Origin: Girardinichthys multiradiatus
Lineage: Eukaryota > Chordata > Actinopteri > Cyprinodontiformes > Goodeidae
Assembly: GCF_021462225.1 (NCBI RefSeq)
Contig: NC_061797.1
Coordinates: 28,357,093-28,421,092 of the forward strand
Direction: 5' to 3'
Length of the DNA: 64,000 bases
Position 1 is the stretch's first letter; each line of letters starts with the position of its first letter. Shown here piece by piece: positions 33,901 through 47,770 of this stretch. Under the pieces are notes generated by a model. That model was not told where the DNA came from and did not search any database. It saw nothing but the letters and a program-made list of their open reading frames with translations. The translations under genes were made by a program, and so were the position numbers.

Positions 33901-36900
33901 TCATCTTCTTGCTCCCCCCAACACCTTGTTCCACCTGCTCCCCTCTGAGTAGAGCAGAAGTGGAGGAGCCAAGGACACATGCTGTGTGTCCTCTTTCACA
34001 TCCCTATTCCTCCTCTGATACCTCCTCCATTATTCATATTAAAATACAGACTGATGTAAAGATGAATAATAAATGCAGTCAACACAAAACAAAAGCTGGC
34101 AGACCAGTGCTGCCAGTGTGGTCACTTAATGGAAATTACTGTGTGTCTATTCATGCATTGGGTAGTTTTGGGAGAAAACCAGTTTGAGTGAAGTTTCAAC
34201 ACTCTTTCTAGAGATTCCACTTGAATTTACTTTATACTTTAACATCTTGAAAAGATAAAGCACAACGAAACTGACCTCAGAGCATGTGTTGTAGAAAAGT
34301 TATCCCTGAGTGGTTCGTCTTTGATACTTCAAAGCTACAGTAGTTGTTTGAAATACATCAACAAACTTACTGTAGGAGATTCTTACACTGTGCAGCTAAC
34401 ACAAAACATTCAGCTAAAACTGTGATACCGGCCAGAACCTCTTATGACAAAGATAGTGAGAATGATCACGTCAAGGTTGAATTGCTGTGCTACAACTGCA
34501 TCATATCATACAGTTTCCTGGAGTTTAAAGTCTTGTGAAAAGAGTTTATTCTTGTTAGACACAGTGTAGCCAGTTTCCTAACACAGAGTGAAATAGGATC
34601 ACACTTTATAAAATAAAATGTTCCCAAATGTAAGAATGAGAGACAAAGACATTCAAGGGAAAAAGTCTATCCGATTTCAGCCCACTGTGACTCTTTTAGG
34701 ATGATTAAATAAGTGCCTTTATCTTCTAAATGTGTTTCCAAAAAAATGCTTTTCTTTATTTCTCACACTCGAGACGGCATGAATCAAACACGTCCTTGAT
34801 GTTTGCTCAGTGATTAACATTACAAAAATTTCCCATGCAGTGCTTCACAATTAATATGAGTCCGACACACTGGCGGTCTGACTGAATATCTAATACAAAA
34901 ACAAAATGGGTGAGGATTGCATTTTGTTTTCAATGTTTTGCTCAAGCAGAGCAATGCTGTCATGCCTGCTTTTTTTCTGAATGTCAGACAAAAAAAGGGA
35001 GGAGAGATGGAGATTGAGGGATCCTAGAAGATGGGGGGAGGAAAAGGAGGAGAGATGGAGGAGCCGCTGACATGCACTTGTCTCCAATCTCTTCGAATCC
35101 ATTGCACAATTCATCTGCTTTGTCTCTACTGCCACGGCTGAGGACAATCAGACCAGACGCCCATTAGATTCCTCATACTGCCCCCTCCCATGTATCCCCA
35201 CCCTACCCACTCACACACACACCCCAAACCCATTTTTTTAATGTGACATGCTGACTGAAGGAGAGGCAAGGCAATTCATGAGCCTCCCCAAACGGGGAAA
35301 TGTCAGGAAGAGAACCCACATCAAAACCAGGTTGTCATGGAGATGGAGCAGAGTCCAGAAATTACAGAGTTGCACATAGATGCTGAGATACAGTATAAAC
35401 TGTCAAGCTTTTATGCACATCCAAATAAATATATTTGCTTTGTGGGTTTTTTAAGGCATACAATTTGTAAGCAAAAGCAACTTGTGCATTTTAAAAAATA
35501 TGCTGTTAATATTTTCCGGGTTTCTAGACTCCAGTTAAAATTGGTGCAATGATTAAAACTCAATGTTTTAAGCGTTTATATATATATATATTTTTTTTTT
35601 TTTTACTTTTTGTGCATACTTAGTGAATGAATATCTGTTTAAATGCGTATTTCTTTCGAAAACTGTTTTATTTTAAAGGAGAAATGTGATCATAAATAAA
35701 ATTTATTACATGCTAATTCAAATTTCAGAGAAAAGAGGTGTTAGTTTTAAAAAATAGAATAAATAACATATTTTCCTATAAAAGAAATGAAAACTCATTT
35801 TTGTGTTTAATATTCTAGTACTCGTAGTGAAAAGTATTCTCAATGAAAATAAACCAGAAAAAAGTTATTGACAGAAAAATCGACTCCACTGCTTGGCAGA
35901 GATCTCTAAATGCTTCAGGGAAATTCGACAACAATGTCATGTGACCACAGTGTCCATCCACAGTAGCCATTCCTCAGCCAATAGTGTTATCACAACACTG
36001 TTCCTGGAATGCTTGGCATTTCAACGATCTTTCCCCACAACAAAAATAGAAAAAAGGGAGAAAAAGTGATGGAAGTAAGAGGATAAAAAATGTGCTCCTT
36101 CACCCTTCTTGTTTAGAAGGAAGGCAAGCACTTAGCTTCAGCTTTTTGAACAGAACTAGACCGGCTCTTCCCTAAAGTGCAAGAGGATCCTCCATCCCAA
36201 TAGCTATATTCATATACCACCAGGCCTCGCTGGGGTCACTTTATTGAGGTTACTCAGCTCTACGCTACATAAAAAAAGAGAAGATTGAGGGATATTAATG
36301 GTAAATGTGGCATAGTTACTGCTGTAAAACCCTGTCTTTGCCCTCCCTTTTTTCTTTGTTTGGCCAGAGGAGCTGAAGGCTTAGGGATAAAGGTACTGCT
36401 CAAACCATGAGACACGGATAAAGCCAGGAAGAGATAGCGAGCTCTGACCCAACGACAGAGCAGTGGATAATTAAAACACCCAGGGCCCCCAAACTGCCCT
36501 CATCCATCTCTTCTTCCTTTTTCTAAGGTTTTTTTTCTCTTTTGTTCACACACTCACCCTTTTTCTCCACCCAAGAAAACTCTCTCTCTCTCTCTCACTC
36601 ACTCAGATCTATGGGTAACAAAACAACCCTACAAGCAAAACCATATCCAGAAGATATGGACTTCCTAAGTGAGATCACCAAAAAATGACCCTGTCAGGAA
36701 AATCCCTCCCACTAACTCAGTATGATCTATTTATTTTTCATTTGTACATTTTTAAGCATCATAAATGATTCTCGTTTTTATCTGATTACTCCCAGACAGT
36801 CTGCCTCCACTGTCTCATAAAAAAACATAAAGGATGGGAACAAACTGGCACACAAGCATATAGTCAGTTAAATTTACAAAATGCCACTGCTCTTTTTCTT

Positions 36901-39900
36901 GTAAGATCATTCTAAGGGGATGGTATTATTCATCAAATGTAGTAAACAAATGATTTGGCTTTTCAACTACAGCTCTGCGTTTGATATTTCATGCTCAGGA
37001 TAACACTGATTTAAGATGAGCCAAGAGGAAATTAACCATAATCTATAAGAAAGTTATGTAAGCTACAGTGAAGATCAGAAAGATTCAGCACACCACCTTA
37101 AAGAAAGAAAAAGGCCTATGGATGTCTGTACATCTTTTATGTTTATAGCAAGCAGAAGACAAGGCATGTGAAGCCAAAATGTGTGTATGTGCCTGTCTGC
37201 TTGTGTCAGGTGATCACAATGCTCCAACCTTGAATTTGCAGCTGCTAGCCCCGCTGATGGGCAGCCCACACTGCCCTCTCTTGGCGGCTGAATAGCATTG
37301 TATAAAACAACAATTAGATCCGTAATTTTAATGTCATCTCCCATCTTTTATTACTTGTCCAGCCTACAAACTTTTGTGTCTTCTCCCTAACCAGTTCTTG
37401 TTACTTCTTAATGATGTAGCCTTACAAGTATTTCCTTTGCTTTTATGTTGATTGAGTGTGAGTGACTTAATGCACTGGTTAACTCAAAGCCAGCTCCATA
37501 TGTCATTTGTGTGGCCACTGACCAAGCCCGGCAGAGCCTAAGAGTATCCTATGAACTGGCTGTGAATGAGGTTGTGTGAAAGCTGGGATATGGCCGGGGA
37601 ATAGCAGGCTCAAAAGGGACTCCCACACATCGCCCAGACTGAAATCATTAACAGCAAGGCTTTGATTTCCACATGCAAAAACCTCAGGTTGAAGACCAAT
37701 GTGTTGTTCCCCCGGAGCTCAGCTTCTACTAAGTGTGTTCATGTGGTTTCGGCTGTCTGGCTATGCGGAGCAGTTTCGGAAAGACAGAGGGCAAAGTGCT
37801 AGCACTGATGAATTTTAAATGTGTTGAAGATGATTTATTAGAGCACTTAAAAGGTCTGCAGGATGTCCTTCACACAGAGCTCACCCCTTAATAGGCCACA
37901 GTGTGAACTTATACTGTTCCCACTAACCATGATACTATTTACAAAGTCAGAGATTTGGCTTTGATATTCCTAAGTGTACTATCTGAAACACATTCACATT
38001 GTATTTGTCTATAACAAGGGTGCAGTCATGCCTCATCTTTCTGCATATCTTGGGTTTTATTAGGCTGCAGATAGAGCTGTCAGGAAAGAGTTAAAGAGCA
38101 TGAGAAAAAAATCACCTTCCGGCTAGTGACCCACTTGGTCAAAGGCAAGCTTTGTCTGGCCTATCGTGTGGCTAACTGTATGTGTGGGGTAAGCAAAATA
38201 GCTGTACATTGAAACAGAACTTAATAAGTAAATTCACATAGTTATTTAACTACTGTTGGGTTAACAAAGTGCCACAAGTTACCAAACCTTTACAGACTTT
38301 AGCATACTAAATTAATTATAAAGCTTTTTAACAAACAACATCAAGGCTCATCAATGTGTCGAACATTAAAACTAAAATTAAAAACCACATACCGAAAAAA
38401 TAAAAGGGGCAAAAAGTCAAAAATAGGTAAAAACATTTTATTGGCATAAGGTGACTTTCAGAGACGAATAAATAAAACTAATAGAGCAAAGAGTAAAATA
38501 AAAACTGTTTGGTCAAAGTCAACATTTCATTATGGGTCAAAGGCATGAGAGCAAAATTTTGTTTTTTTACCCAAGACTTTAATTAAATCTTGGGTAAAAA
38601 CTGGCTGCCTAATGTGCATAAAGCAAAAGCTGTTTCACCTCTGACTTTGTATCGTGTCTTTGGAAGCATCATCAGCCTCAGGTTGCTCACCTGAGGGAAT
38701 GTAACCCTACATATGCACCAGTTGTGAGTTGGCAATGACAGTCTGACTGAGTATAAAAAGGAAAGTGTTATAGTAATCAAGATACAATGTAAAAAAAATA
38801 TATATTACTGTCTTAAGATTTTGTTTCAAAGAATAGGATTTCTTTTTAACGCACGTGAAAGAAAATAGGATTCATCCAGTACGTTTACAAGACTGTCAGG
38901 TCGAAGGGTGGGATCTATTTTCACGGCCAAATTTGTGATGATTTTTGTATGCAACCAGGGAGGAAATTAGGCAAATATTCCAGTCCAATCTCCTGTCCGC
39001 TAAACGCTGCAAGTTGAATCTGTGAAGTACATTTTGTCATCTGTACTTGCCTAGTGTCTACTAGAGTCCACAAGAAATCTCTGCAGACATCCCTGAGCAG
39101 CCCACATTTTTTTCAAAGGGTGGCGCCAAATACAGCAATTAAAGAAACATGCTAGTCAGATCACATGTAGAAGAAGAAAAAAGACAGTTGACACTTGTTT
39201 TTAGAAAATGCAGAGAGGAGAGATCTGCTGTTTTCTCTGTTCGGATAATTTATCTCTTAGCAACAACAATAATACAATAGTGCATGGATATCCTGGTGAG
39301 AAACCATTACTTTTTTCTGTTCTTTTCTACTGTGTGTGAACCAGCGATTTACTGTACCATCCGAGTCTTTAATGAAATCTGTGGGTTTGGATTGCTGTGG
39401 TTCAACTGAGCTAAAAATGGTACAAAAAGGGTTGTGTTGTTCCACGCATTACGTTTACAGAGACGTATGTTAGGGCCTTAAGAATATCCAAATTAATACA
39501 CACAGTATAAGCGGTTCATACGTAGTATAAATATATTAAAAGGAAATAATAAAAAGGAACAGTGAACCGCTGCAAAAAATACTTGAATATATTTGAGAGG
39601 TGCCCATAATTGTAGAATTACTTAATTATTATTAGCATCAGTGATGGATTTAGTGCGTTTGTGTAAAAGGACTAACTGCCACCCAACACGTTATGCAGCA
39701 GCAGCAACAGCAGCACAGCTTCCCTGTACACCTGAATCCAGCACAGGGTTAAAGTCAGCGACAACAGATCTAGCAGCTTTAGTCTCCAGAACAGCCAGCT
39801 TACACAGATAAGTGGGCCAGGTTAGATAAGCTTTGCTGAAGTATTCTATTACAGTGCCAATTACCCTTCAGTAAATAATACGGGCATATAGAGGAAGCTA

Positions 39901-41719
39901 CTGGCAGGAAGTGGAATGTGTCTAAAATAATCTCTGTTTCCTAAAATAAAATCTTGAATCACAAACATTGTATGGAGAAAATATGGAGAAAATCTATATA
40001 TTTAGTTGAAGATGCTCCAGTCCTGAATATCTGTCACAACAAGTGGTCAGGGCCAAAGCAGGGCCTGGATGGCTGCTCCATGACGTGGCCTGTTCAGCCC
40101 CCTTACAGCCGACACAGAAACTGGGACCTCTAATAGGGACAAATTGGCAATGTCTGTGCAGGCCGGTGCTGTACGCTTGGAGCTGGGAATTGATAGTGAT
40201 GCCTAATGATCCTCCTGGGTCGATCAATACCAATAATCCTTTTTCCCACCTATTCTGCTCATTGACGATGGAAAACCTGGAAGAGGGAGGTAAAGTCCCA
40301 GCCAATAAATGGGGCAAAGAGTTCAGGTCAAAGGGTGCTAACTTTTTTATTTTTACAATCAATGTTTTACGACACATTTAGAACTGTGGTTAATGAAAAA
40401 CTGGAGCATTGGGGCAAACATTAGCTTTAAAATGAAAATCTATACGCACAACTAAAACCTGAAATATCAAGAAAATTCTAAGAATCGAATCAAAGCCACC
40501 TTACTTTCATGCACAGGGTGGCCAATATTTATTTTTCCTGTATGTATTTATTAGTGTGTTCAATTTCACTTGCCACGAGGGCCTAGTTTATATCAATTAT
40601 TTGCAAAGCACTGGAACCACAAGCTCCAAAGAGCTGCATTGAGATGTGGTTTGTAACAAACCAAATCTTTTCAGTAATACAATTACACCACAGCACCAAC
40701 ATTAAAATACAATGGCATATTATTCATGTTCTTCTGGAATATTGGAAAGTCATTTGTTTACAAACACAAATTCAATACTTTGCTTCTGTTTAACAATCAG
40801 ATACTCAGTTTTCATTCACAAAATACAGCTTTGCTTATTTTTACCACATCATAATGCAGATTAAAACAGAACTTTATTCTTCATTCTTATTTTTACCTGC
40901 TGTTTAACAAATTTGTTTCCTGTTTGCTATACAAAGAATAACAATTATTAAGGAGGAATATATGAAGAGAATATTTATTCTACTGAAACTAAAAAGGAGA
41001 AACATACTTGAAAGCCTGGGATATGTCCAGCAATACCAGGTTGAGATGAAGCACACAGTCCCAGCAGACCTCCATGTACGTTGAATTTTATATGTGTAAG
41101 TGTGTGTGTGTGTTTTGGTTTAAGCTCTGCAGTCATAAAGCCTCACATCATCCTGGTGCACCCCGTGGTCTGCAGCTGATTACTCCCACCAAACGCATCC
41201 ATACACTTTATCCCAGCTGTCACAGTGCATACTCATTACCCTCTGCACCAGCCAGCTGACTCCACGCGGCCACACCCGCCTGGACATGACTCCGGGGGAC
41301 TCCGGAGTGTATATATGCATAAAGTATCAAAGTACATTTGAACATTGCTTATTGTTGACCCAAAATCAGCTCTGGATATTACAATGTGTCAAAGTGTAGA
41401 AATTAAAGCATTTTTTGTCATCATGCATGACTATCATGCATGACTAAATATTATTTTAGAGGATTGAATTTTAGTATGAATGAACGTTGGCTGCTGGTGT
41501 AATAGTCATATCATGAGGAAAAGAAAAAAATTTTAAAGAAAGAAAATATAACTGAATTTACATTTTTTAATCAATAGTATTGGAAATAACTTTGTTAATG
41601 TCATAACATATTTTTTTCAAACTAGAAAACCTGTGCGTTTGGGGTCTGTTTATGGTGTCAAAAGTGACAAATTTAAGTCTATGTTGGACTGAAAATCTTT
41701 CTCCACATTGACCCCAGTT
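30991..41719. other. Long gene-free stretch with several conserved-looking blocks
   Basis: No gene supported and few interspersed repeats. Blocks of balanced composition occur at about 31500-31870, 33900-34080, 35000-35350, 36150-36480, 37440-37780 and 40020-40350. A (GGAT)n run is at 32585-32606 and a (TC)n run at 36579-36597. The low repeat load and motif-rich blocks would fit an enhancer-rich intron or gene desert. Confidence 0.4.
32585..32606. repeat. (ATGG)n microsatellite
   Basis: About five GGAT/ATGG units followed by degenerate GGTA repeats to about 32625. Confidence 0.9.
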
Positions 41720-42008
41720 AGGGTTGTGCTATCTGAGAAAAATCACGTGATGCCGATATGTCTTTTCAACTGTGCTTCCCGGTCTTATTGTGATATTAGT
41801 GTCTTGAGCACCATAATTTTAATATAGGCACCTTCTGCAGTGAGACTCCATCCAACAGGCTGAGTATATTACTGGCATGCTAAGAGTGTACTTATGACAC
41901 ATATATTAGCAAATAATGGATGCATCCAAACAATCTATTGCAATATTAAAATTACACACCCTGATAATGCAATGTCAATATATATATACAATATATTGTG
42001 AGGCCTTA
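41720..42008. mobile_element. hAT-like MITE
   Basis: The left end AGGGTTGTGCTATCTGAGAA and right end CAATATATTGTGAGGCCTTA are imperfect inverted partners of the GGGCTGTGCGATAT type common in fish. The inner body AATCTATTGCAATATT and ACACCCTGATAATGCAATG fits the same family. Near-duplicate flanks CCCCAGTT (left) and CCCAAGTT (right) suggest an 8-bp hAT-type duplication with one change. There is no coding capacity, as expected for a MITE. Confidence 0.55.
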
Positions 42009-43742
42009 ACCCAAGTTTTGTGTTTTAAATGTCTTTTGGACTGACAGAATACATGGCTTCTTCCACACATCAGTCAGTGGTGTGATCCATACAGCTCCTA
42101 AGCAAATTCATTTCAATTCCAGATATTTCAGTAAAAGAAACTGTAAAAGTACGATTACTAAATAAAGATATATCACATCATATCATTATACCACATATGT
42201 CATTTTTATGTTGCTAGATATAGACTAAAACTTTAAATCAATAGACTTAAAAGAGAAAAGAGAATCTAAGTAAGGGGAATGACTATGCATCCTTTAGATC
42301 TGAGCTCACACCACCAAAAATACTGAAACACTGGTGAGACGGGACACTTACATTTTTAAGGGACAATTTAATTTAATTTTAAGAAATAAGTAAGTTCATT
42401 TTATGTTCAGAGATAAAACCCAAATGTAAAGATAAACCATAAAATTTGAAATATGATTGAAAAACAAAAACTCATTAAATGATGCAAATAATCAAAAGAA
42501 ATCTAAAATTATATTTTAAAAGATCTTGAGGGAAAACATGTTTGAATAAGTTTAAATACTACAAACAGAAAGAGAAGTAAGTAAAATAGGTTACACAGTT
42601 ACACCTATTTAATAGAAGAGAGAATGACACAAGTGAGTTACAAGAGTTACAACCAGAATCTGACACAACTTTATATGAAACACTTAATAAACGGGATTCC
42701 CATTTTACAGTTGAGTATGCAAAATATTACATTTAAGCAGATGCATTAAAAAGAGGAACAGCTGTACACTTTAGTAAAAATGGTGACATTCAAGGGGCAT
42801 GTGTTCAGCGAAAACATGTAAACCAGATTAAGGTCATTGCAAACACAGAAGCAACGGTAATCAAATTAAGTAGAAAATGTTACTTCAGTCAGCATTCTAA
42901 CAAGGCACTACTTTTTTCCCCATGTAGTCCAATGTGCTTGCCTCATACTACAGCTAAGTGCAGAGCTTAAACAGGAGTATTTAATTAATTACATCATTAT
43001 GTCATCTCATACTAATCTGTGCAGTGGCCTCCACTGCTTTGACATGCAAATGGGTTAGAAAAACGTCTGGGGAGGTTAAAGGGGGAGAGGAGGGATGGGG
43101 GGCAAAACAGCAATCATCACATCTTGTCATTGGGGTGAAAATATGCCCTTAAGCTACTCTACCATTACCCCCTCTCCCCCACCCATTTTCTTACATTCTC
43201 TTTAACAGTTTTTTTCTATCTATTTTTCTCACTCTGTTCTTCTCTGACTCTGCTCTTTGCTGTCTACATCTTTGTCAGGGAATACACTAAACAAAGCAGC
43301 GGCAAGATCACACCAAACGCTGGCAATCTGTTGAGGATCAGGCTCCCTATGGAGAACACATAAACAGTAAAGCGTGTGGCACGCGCTTGTGTCGATCCTC
43401 CTCCCATTTATACATGCCCCTCATCTGCATATTTACCAAAAAGGCCCCTCTGGCTTTCCCTTTATCAGCAAACCCCTCCCCATGGCCTCATCAGCACACG
43501 CCGGTTTGACTAAGGGAAAAGCAAGAGGGCTTACAACGTGTGCCGGCTGGGAGAACACACTTACATCCAGATAATACGCAAACACACACAAATGCACAAA
43601 ATCAATTTTTTGCACTCTCTTTATACAAATGTGCAGTGCCAGAGTAAACAGAAATCAGAAGGGGAGTTAGTGAGATCTAGCTGATGCGAGCGCTGGCCAT
43701 GCTCATCTAATTTCCACCCCTCCTTCCCTCTAAACCCCCCCT

Positions 43743-43770
43743 TCCTCCTCCTCCTCCTCCTCCTCCTCCT
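43743..43770. repeat. (CTC)n microsatellite
   Basis: About nine CTC trinucleotides on the plus strand within a pyrimidine-rich stretch. Confidence 0.95.
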
Positions 43771-46700
43771 TTCGTCTCTCTCTCCTCTCATCATCAGGTA
43801 CCTGGTGACGAGCTGCTCGTGATAATCCACAGCCTCTAACCAATCAATCAGCAGCATCATAATCAGCAGCATAGAGAGGGAAAGAAAGAAAGAAGCCCAT
43901 AACTTACCTAGGGTCGCCTCCAGTCTGCTCAGCACAAGTAGAGGTCTGGTCAGAAGCTCTGACTGCAGCTATGTGGACAACTTCACCACAAAAATAAGAA
44001 ACATTCTGAATCTATTTCTAACTTTACCCAAGAAAAGTAAAATCATTTTTTTCACATTTTTTGTCCCGTATCATAAACATGAAACCAACATATAAAGCTC
44101 TCCCCCTCCCTTTTGCTTTTTCAGTCTGATTCTCCCTCTACCTCTCTTCCTCCCTCACTCCCTTCCTGTCACACTCTCTCTCTCTCTTTCTCTCTCTCTG
44201 TATTTCCCTCTCTCCTCCCTTAGTGTCTGCCTGTTGCAACAGTGTGGACATATACACACTCTATACTGTGAAGGTATATATCACGATGCTTGCATCTCAG
44301 TGGAGAGGACACCAAAAAGGCTCGCTGGTGTGGTATCCTGCAGATTTTCTGGACCTCGTCTGTCTGTTTGTGTGCAAGAGTTAGAGGGGGTTATGGTAGG
44401 AGGGAGTAGAGAAGGAGGGTCAAAGCTAAACGTTCTACAAAGAACAGGGGGGACAAAATACTTTTTTTTCCCCTCCTAGAATCAAACACATATTCCCTCC
44501 CTCCTTGTTCTCGTTTATTCACCCTACCCAAACCCATCATACCCCCTCCCTGGACCAAATTTCCGCTCATAGGCATTCCATCTCCAGACATCAGCATCCT
44601 TTGAGGGGGTTAGCTGTCTCTAGGAGGAGGAAGAGTTAACGCCGCCAAGCAGCCTTGTACATTTTGCCTCGAGGGCGAGATAGCTGAAAAGCCATGTGCT
44701 ATCATCATTTTTTAGGTGTGCAGGAAAAGTAAAGACAAGAAAAACATACTGGTTTTACACAGCTCCCCAAAAGATCTGATGCTGAATTTAGCATAGGATT
44801 ACACAAAACCTCTCCTCTGAACCTCTGAGCCGAACCCCCATTTCCACCGACTCTGTGATTCCTCTCCTCCCCCACAACCAAGAACAAGGTGTAGAAACTC
44901 CACACAACCTGCAGCTATTGCATATCACCTAAGTTTAGTTCTACAACAACAGCTCTTCCAAAGGGGGCAGAGAAAGAACGAAATGCTGCAGCGTTGTAAC
45001 TGTTCAGGGAGCCTCTCTCTGGAGATGTTCCTGAAAGAGCTCACATGCGCTGAGTATTTCGGTATCTTCATTTCTGCAAAGAGCTGCAGCTGACAGTCGT
45101 GTTGTATGAGGGCATCAGAAGAGAACACTGGAGGGTCTGGGGTGAAAAGCAAACTTATACCTTTAGACGGCCTGACTGGCCTCGAGCATACAGGAGCATG
45201 GTGTGGGCCACGTACTATAGTATAACACTGAGAGGGAAAACAAAGCCCAAAAGAAAAATACTGATGCTCTCCCATCACCACCTCAACACCCCCAACCCCA
45301 CTCTCACGGACTCCTGGGGATGCATGTCTTGGTAATATTAGGGTAGTAGTGGAAAAGTGAGGTGAGGGTTAGTGTAGAAAGGGGGGGAAGCAAGGGTCTG
45401 CTGGTGCCCTTAAGAGGCATGTACTGTGCTTAGTGTTGTTTTATTAATCTGCACACTTCTGTGGCTTCAGTCTGCAAACCCCTTAACCATGAGTCTGCTG
45501 CCCTCTTGACCTACAGACCACCCATCCATCTCCACTACCACCACTCTTTTCTCTTAGTGCAAATAAATACAAAAATATTCAACCGCAAACATGCAGGCAG
45601 TGAATAACCTCCGGGTCCATTCAATCTTTTAAGATATGATAGATGAGGAACCGTGATCAAATCATAATCACTCTATATGACTGCCTGCTCATAAATATTT
45701 ATTACAGTCACATAAACACATTTTCTTAAAGTAGACTGAGTAGAAAACAGAAAATTGAGTGGGCCTGGGCTTACAATGGACTTCTTGTTTGGAACCCAGA
45801 TAAGTTGAGTAAATGCAACCTATATAGCAAAACCAGTTGGGAACCTATTTTCTGTGTTGGTTGGGTCTCATATGACTTTTAGGAAAACCGGTGAAATAGT
45901 GCAGCACATCTAGAATCCATATGGGTCTCCCTTTTATCTAGAGTTTATAGGTTGATCTTTATGGGTAATTACTTTTGGCTGTTGTGTAACCCACCAACTA
46001 TTCCACTTCTGAGGCCCATTCTTCAACTCATGTCTGAACAGTTTTGGCCCTGTCTCAAAATTATGGAAAGATTTAAATTTTCTGTTGTCAAAGCATATAT
46101 AAAATGTCCCCGACATGTACGAACTGAAGTATGCTCACTACGAAACATCCCAAGGTAGACGGCACCCAACCTTTGGGAGTGCACACTACCAAAACTACAA
46201 AGGTACAAAACAGCAAAGGGACAAATGACACGCATCTCAGCCAATCTTATCATTTGTATTGTCTTCAAGCAAACCTGTGCAGAATATTTTGCATTGGTCA
46301 ATCCTCAAGTGAGTTCAGGTGGTCATATGAGGTTTTAATACCATGTTTATACAGCCACCTTCACATCCAAGACAAAAAGCAACAATATTGCATCGTTAAA
46401 ATGTGTAATTGGCTTACAGAAACAAAATGTTCATATAAATCCCAATAAATAGTACTTTAGAGTAGCAGGGGAGCTAAACTACACAGTTGCCCCTTGCTAG
46501 GGAAGAACCCTCCATGTTTTCTGTGAGCAGACACAAAGAATTTACGCAACACTGTGTTGTAATGCATCAACCCTACTGAGAGAGGCACTGTCACTACCAC
46601 TCTTCATCTTCAAGAGAAGAAAACACCAGCCATGCATTGTCTGTGTGGCAAAAAATTGCCTATGTTTGTGAGCATGCGTGTTTGCAGAAGAACCTTCATG

Positions 46701-47439
46701 CCTATGCATTGCTGTGGATGTGCATGCATGCGTGCATCATGTTCGCATATGCAAACGTGTGTAAACGTGTCCACTGTGACAGCATCCATATTAAACAGCT
46801 CTAGAGGTGACTGTGCTTCCCTGGGTGTCATGAACAGAAGAGAAAGCATCCATCTTCGTGGAATACAATTTCACAGGTAGTGACAGAAAAACTGACTCTA
46901 CCCACTGAGTGCCAACACACAGATAGAAAGACAGAGAGGGTGAAGAGAGACACAGAAATATACAGACACAGACAGACAAAGCTGCTGCCCTGATTCTCAG
47001 GCAGATTTTGCAGCTGCATCCAATATTCAGCTTAGGCTGTTTTTTTTTTTTTTTTGAACTGCTAAATTCCACTAAAGGCTAACCATGCTGATTGATTCAA
47101 CCTTATTCAACCCATGCTGACTTTATTCAAGGCATAGATTCAATTCCAAACTCATCAGGCAGACAGATATTAGGTCACTTTTCAAACTCAGCCTCATGCT
47201 TATCAAGCAATTACAATTTAGGCCTAATCCCAGCAAAGATATCTGTGGATAGCTGAAAAATTTATGAAGCTGAGAAAAATATGTTTATAAAAAAATCTTT
47301 TTAAATCCGAAAGACAGAAATGATACCTTATTCGTACAAGAGGAGACATGACTACACAATACATGCACCTTTTTTCCATAAACGAATTATCCATATTTCA
47401 CCTTTAAACTGTGTGAGAGATTATATGTAATTAATTAAC

Positions 47440-47770
47440 TGACAAAAACACATGCACGTCTTCATTTACACAGATTTTTCATGAATGACGTGAAAATGAA
47501 ATTACAGGTGGGAATTTGTACTATTATACCTGGTGTATCTGTGAGAATAATTAATCTCATTAAATAATCAAGGGGAATTCATCCTGTCTAACAGGAAAAA
47601 AGTCACAGTATTTAACACCAGGCTAATTATCTTAATCATGCATGAGATAATGAAGTAATTTGGCCAATTAAATCACAATTAACTCCTAAAGAACAAGTGA
47701 TTATGCCATTCACAGACACATTAATGCATAGATAGGAGATTATGTAATGTTATAATAATAATACTTTATA
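47440..47770. promoter_or_regulatory. Candidate conserved enhancer rich in homeodomain cores
   Basis: Many ATTA/TAAT cores at close, varied spacing (TAATTAATCTCATTAAATAA, CTAATTATCTTAATCATGC, GGCCAATTAAATCACAATTA), with interspersed non-AT words such as CAGGTGGG, CACCAGGC and ATGCATAG. It is not simple low-complexity DNA and not a known repeat. Such texture is typical of deeply conserved developmental enhancers, but conservation has not been tested. Confidence 0.35.

Noticed and set aside
43621..43935. 104-codon minus-strand frame with an arginine run
   Set aside because: The arginine run is the translated (CTC)n microsatellite. The frame has no ATG start in context and no domain.
44222..44271. 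50-bp segment between CCTCCCTTAG and GAAG/GTATAT
   Set aside because: The pyrimidine tract is part of a long CT-rich low-complexity region that creates acceptor-like sites. The donor is mediocre.
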